This document shows, in pieces, positions 5,212 to 5,791 of a stretch of 5,791 nt of DNA. A model generated the notes under the pieces. It saw only the letters and a program-made list of their open reading frames with translations. It did no database searches and had not been told where the DNA came from. The stretch is from JBEKDJ01 sp050014415 (GTDB lineage Bacteria; Desulfobacterota; BSN033; UBA1163), in NCBI GenBank assembly GCA_050014415.1, contig JBEKDJ010000518.1:1-5791 (forward strand), given 5' to 3'. The position numbers and the translations under genes were made by a program. How positions within the stretch are numbered: the first letter of the stretch is position 1; every line of letters begins with the position of its first letter.

Positions 5212-5791
5212 ATTCCATTTGTTCCTTCAACTGCGGTGTCATCTCAGCAAAAACATACTCGAAGATCTCTTCCACTTTTGGAGGCGCAACGGCCTCAGCA
5301 TCTCTTACCGCCTGATCGATCTCCTTCTGGGCCTCTTCTGCCATCCGATTCTCAATCTCTTCGTTCCAGAGCCCCTTTCCTTTCAAATAGAGCCTCAGTC
5401 TAACCATCGGGTCCAATGGCTTCCAGAGTTCAATCTCCTCCTCCGCCCGGTACTTGGTGGGATCGTCTGCAGTGGTGTGGGGTCCGAATCGAAAGGTCAC
5501 TCCTTCGATCAACGTGGGCCCCCCTCCAGAACGGGCCTTTTCCACTGCTTCCCGGGTTGCCGCAATCACAGCGAAGAGATCGTTTCCATCCACCTGAATA
5601 CCGTCGAATCCGTAAGCAATGGCCTTCTGGGCGATCGTCTTCGAAGCGGTCTGCATCGACCTTGGCACAGAGATGGCGAATTGATTGTTCTGGCAAAAGA
5701 AGATTGTCGGTGTCTTGAAAACGCCTGCAAGATTCAACGCCTCATGAAAGTCGCCCTTAGAGGTTGCTCCGTCCCCGAAATAGGCCATCGT
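5189..5791 (-). CDS. pdhA: 2-oxoacid (pyruvate) dehydrogenase E1 component, alpha subunit (partial)
   Basis: E1-alpha binds thiamine diphosphate and, with E1-beta, decarboxylates the 2-oxoacid. Only the last 200 codons are present. The frame is open to the right edge, and the first visible ATG (5788) is internal, in the context TMAYFGDGATSKGDFHEA. Roughly 150-170 N-terminal residues should lie beyond the window. Counting from that Met, the cofactor motif runs from GDG at 5-7 to NN at 34-35 with the usual 26-residue spacing. FAISVP is at 37-42, QVDGND at 65-70, and the active-site loop FRFGPHTTADDPTKYR at 99-114 carries His104. The C-terminal helices are normal and the gene ends with TAA at 5191-5189. 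The visible part resembles Bacillus-type PdhA, including DPTKYR and KGLWNEE, so pyruvate is the favoured substrate, with a branched-chain enzyme as the alternative. It is the most upstream visible gene of the operon; the promoter is outside the window. Confidence 0.95.
   Translation of the reverse strand, partial: TMAYFGDGATSKGDFHEALNLAGVFKTPTIFFCQNNQFAISVPRSMQTASKTIAQKAIAYGFDGIQVDGNDLFAVIAATREAVEKARSGGGPTLIEGVTFRFGPHTTADDPTKYRAEEEIELWKPLDPMVRLRLYLKGKGLWNEEIENRMAEEAQKEIDQAVRDAEAVAPPKVEEIFEYVFAEMTPQLKEQMEYLKSTLT

Noticed and set aside
1..5791. CRISPR array, tRNA, rRNA, transposase or phage genes
   Set aside because: No spaced identical repeats, no cloverleaf or rRNA-like stretch, and no transposase, integrase or phage protein signature was found on either strand.

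Overview
The window reads as chromosomal DNA from a Gram-negative bacterium, most likely a member of the Desulfobacterota (former Deltaproteobacteria), possibly from an environmental draft genome. This rests on three things: exported proteins with ordinary signal peptides, a Tyr/Trp/Pro-rich envelope-type protein of a kind I associate with Geobacter-like genomes, and a two-subunit E1 (E1-alpha plus E1-beta) 2-oxoacid dehydrogenase operon. The taxonomic call is an inference from gene content, not from a marker gene.

Layout from left to right. (1) 29-925, plus strand: an intact exported TraB/GumN-family protein. (2) 926-983: a short convergent spacer with a weak hairpin. (3) 2207 down to 984, minus strand: an exported protein of unknown function that appears to be one gene of about 407 codons cut by an in-frame TAG at 1808-1806. 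It is annotated as two pieces: a signal-peptide-bearing helical N-terminal piece and a Tyr/Trp/Pro-rich then Arg/Ser/Gly-rich C-terminal piece. (4) 2208-2810: a 603-base AT-richer gap with no convincing gene. It holds a palindromic operator-like site near the promoter of the split gene and a compact set of nested inverted repeats at 2599-2705. (5) 5791 down to 2811, minus strand: an operon encoding, in transcription order, E1-alpha (start beyond the right edge), E1-beta and E2 of a pyruvate or branched-chain 2-oxoacid dehydrogenase complex.

E1-alpha and E1-beta form the thiamine-diphosphate-dependent decarboxylase, and E2 carries the lipoyl arm and the acyltransferase core. E1-beta is complete and E1-alpha is intact as far as it is visible. 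The E2 frame is broken near 2924: the catalytic DHRVVDG motif and the normal C-terminus are present but in another frame, and about ten residues before them seem to be missing. No E3 (lipoamide dehydrogenase) gene follows E2.

The two spacers inside the dehydrogenase operon are unusually long (79 and 98 bases). Each carries its own degenerate short tandem array: heptamers in the first, and hexamers forming an inverted pair in the second. Two broken genes within about 1.1 kb (the TAG at 1808 and the shift near 2924) mean either real gene decay or local sequence error. I did not find a clearly new biological system. The most useful leads are the amber-split exported protein, the E2 lesion, the operon spacer arrays and the nested inverted-repeat element.
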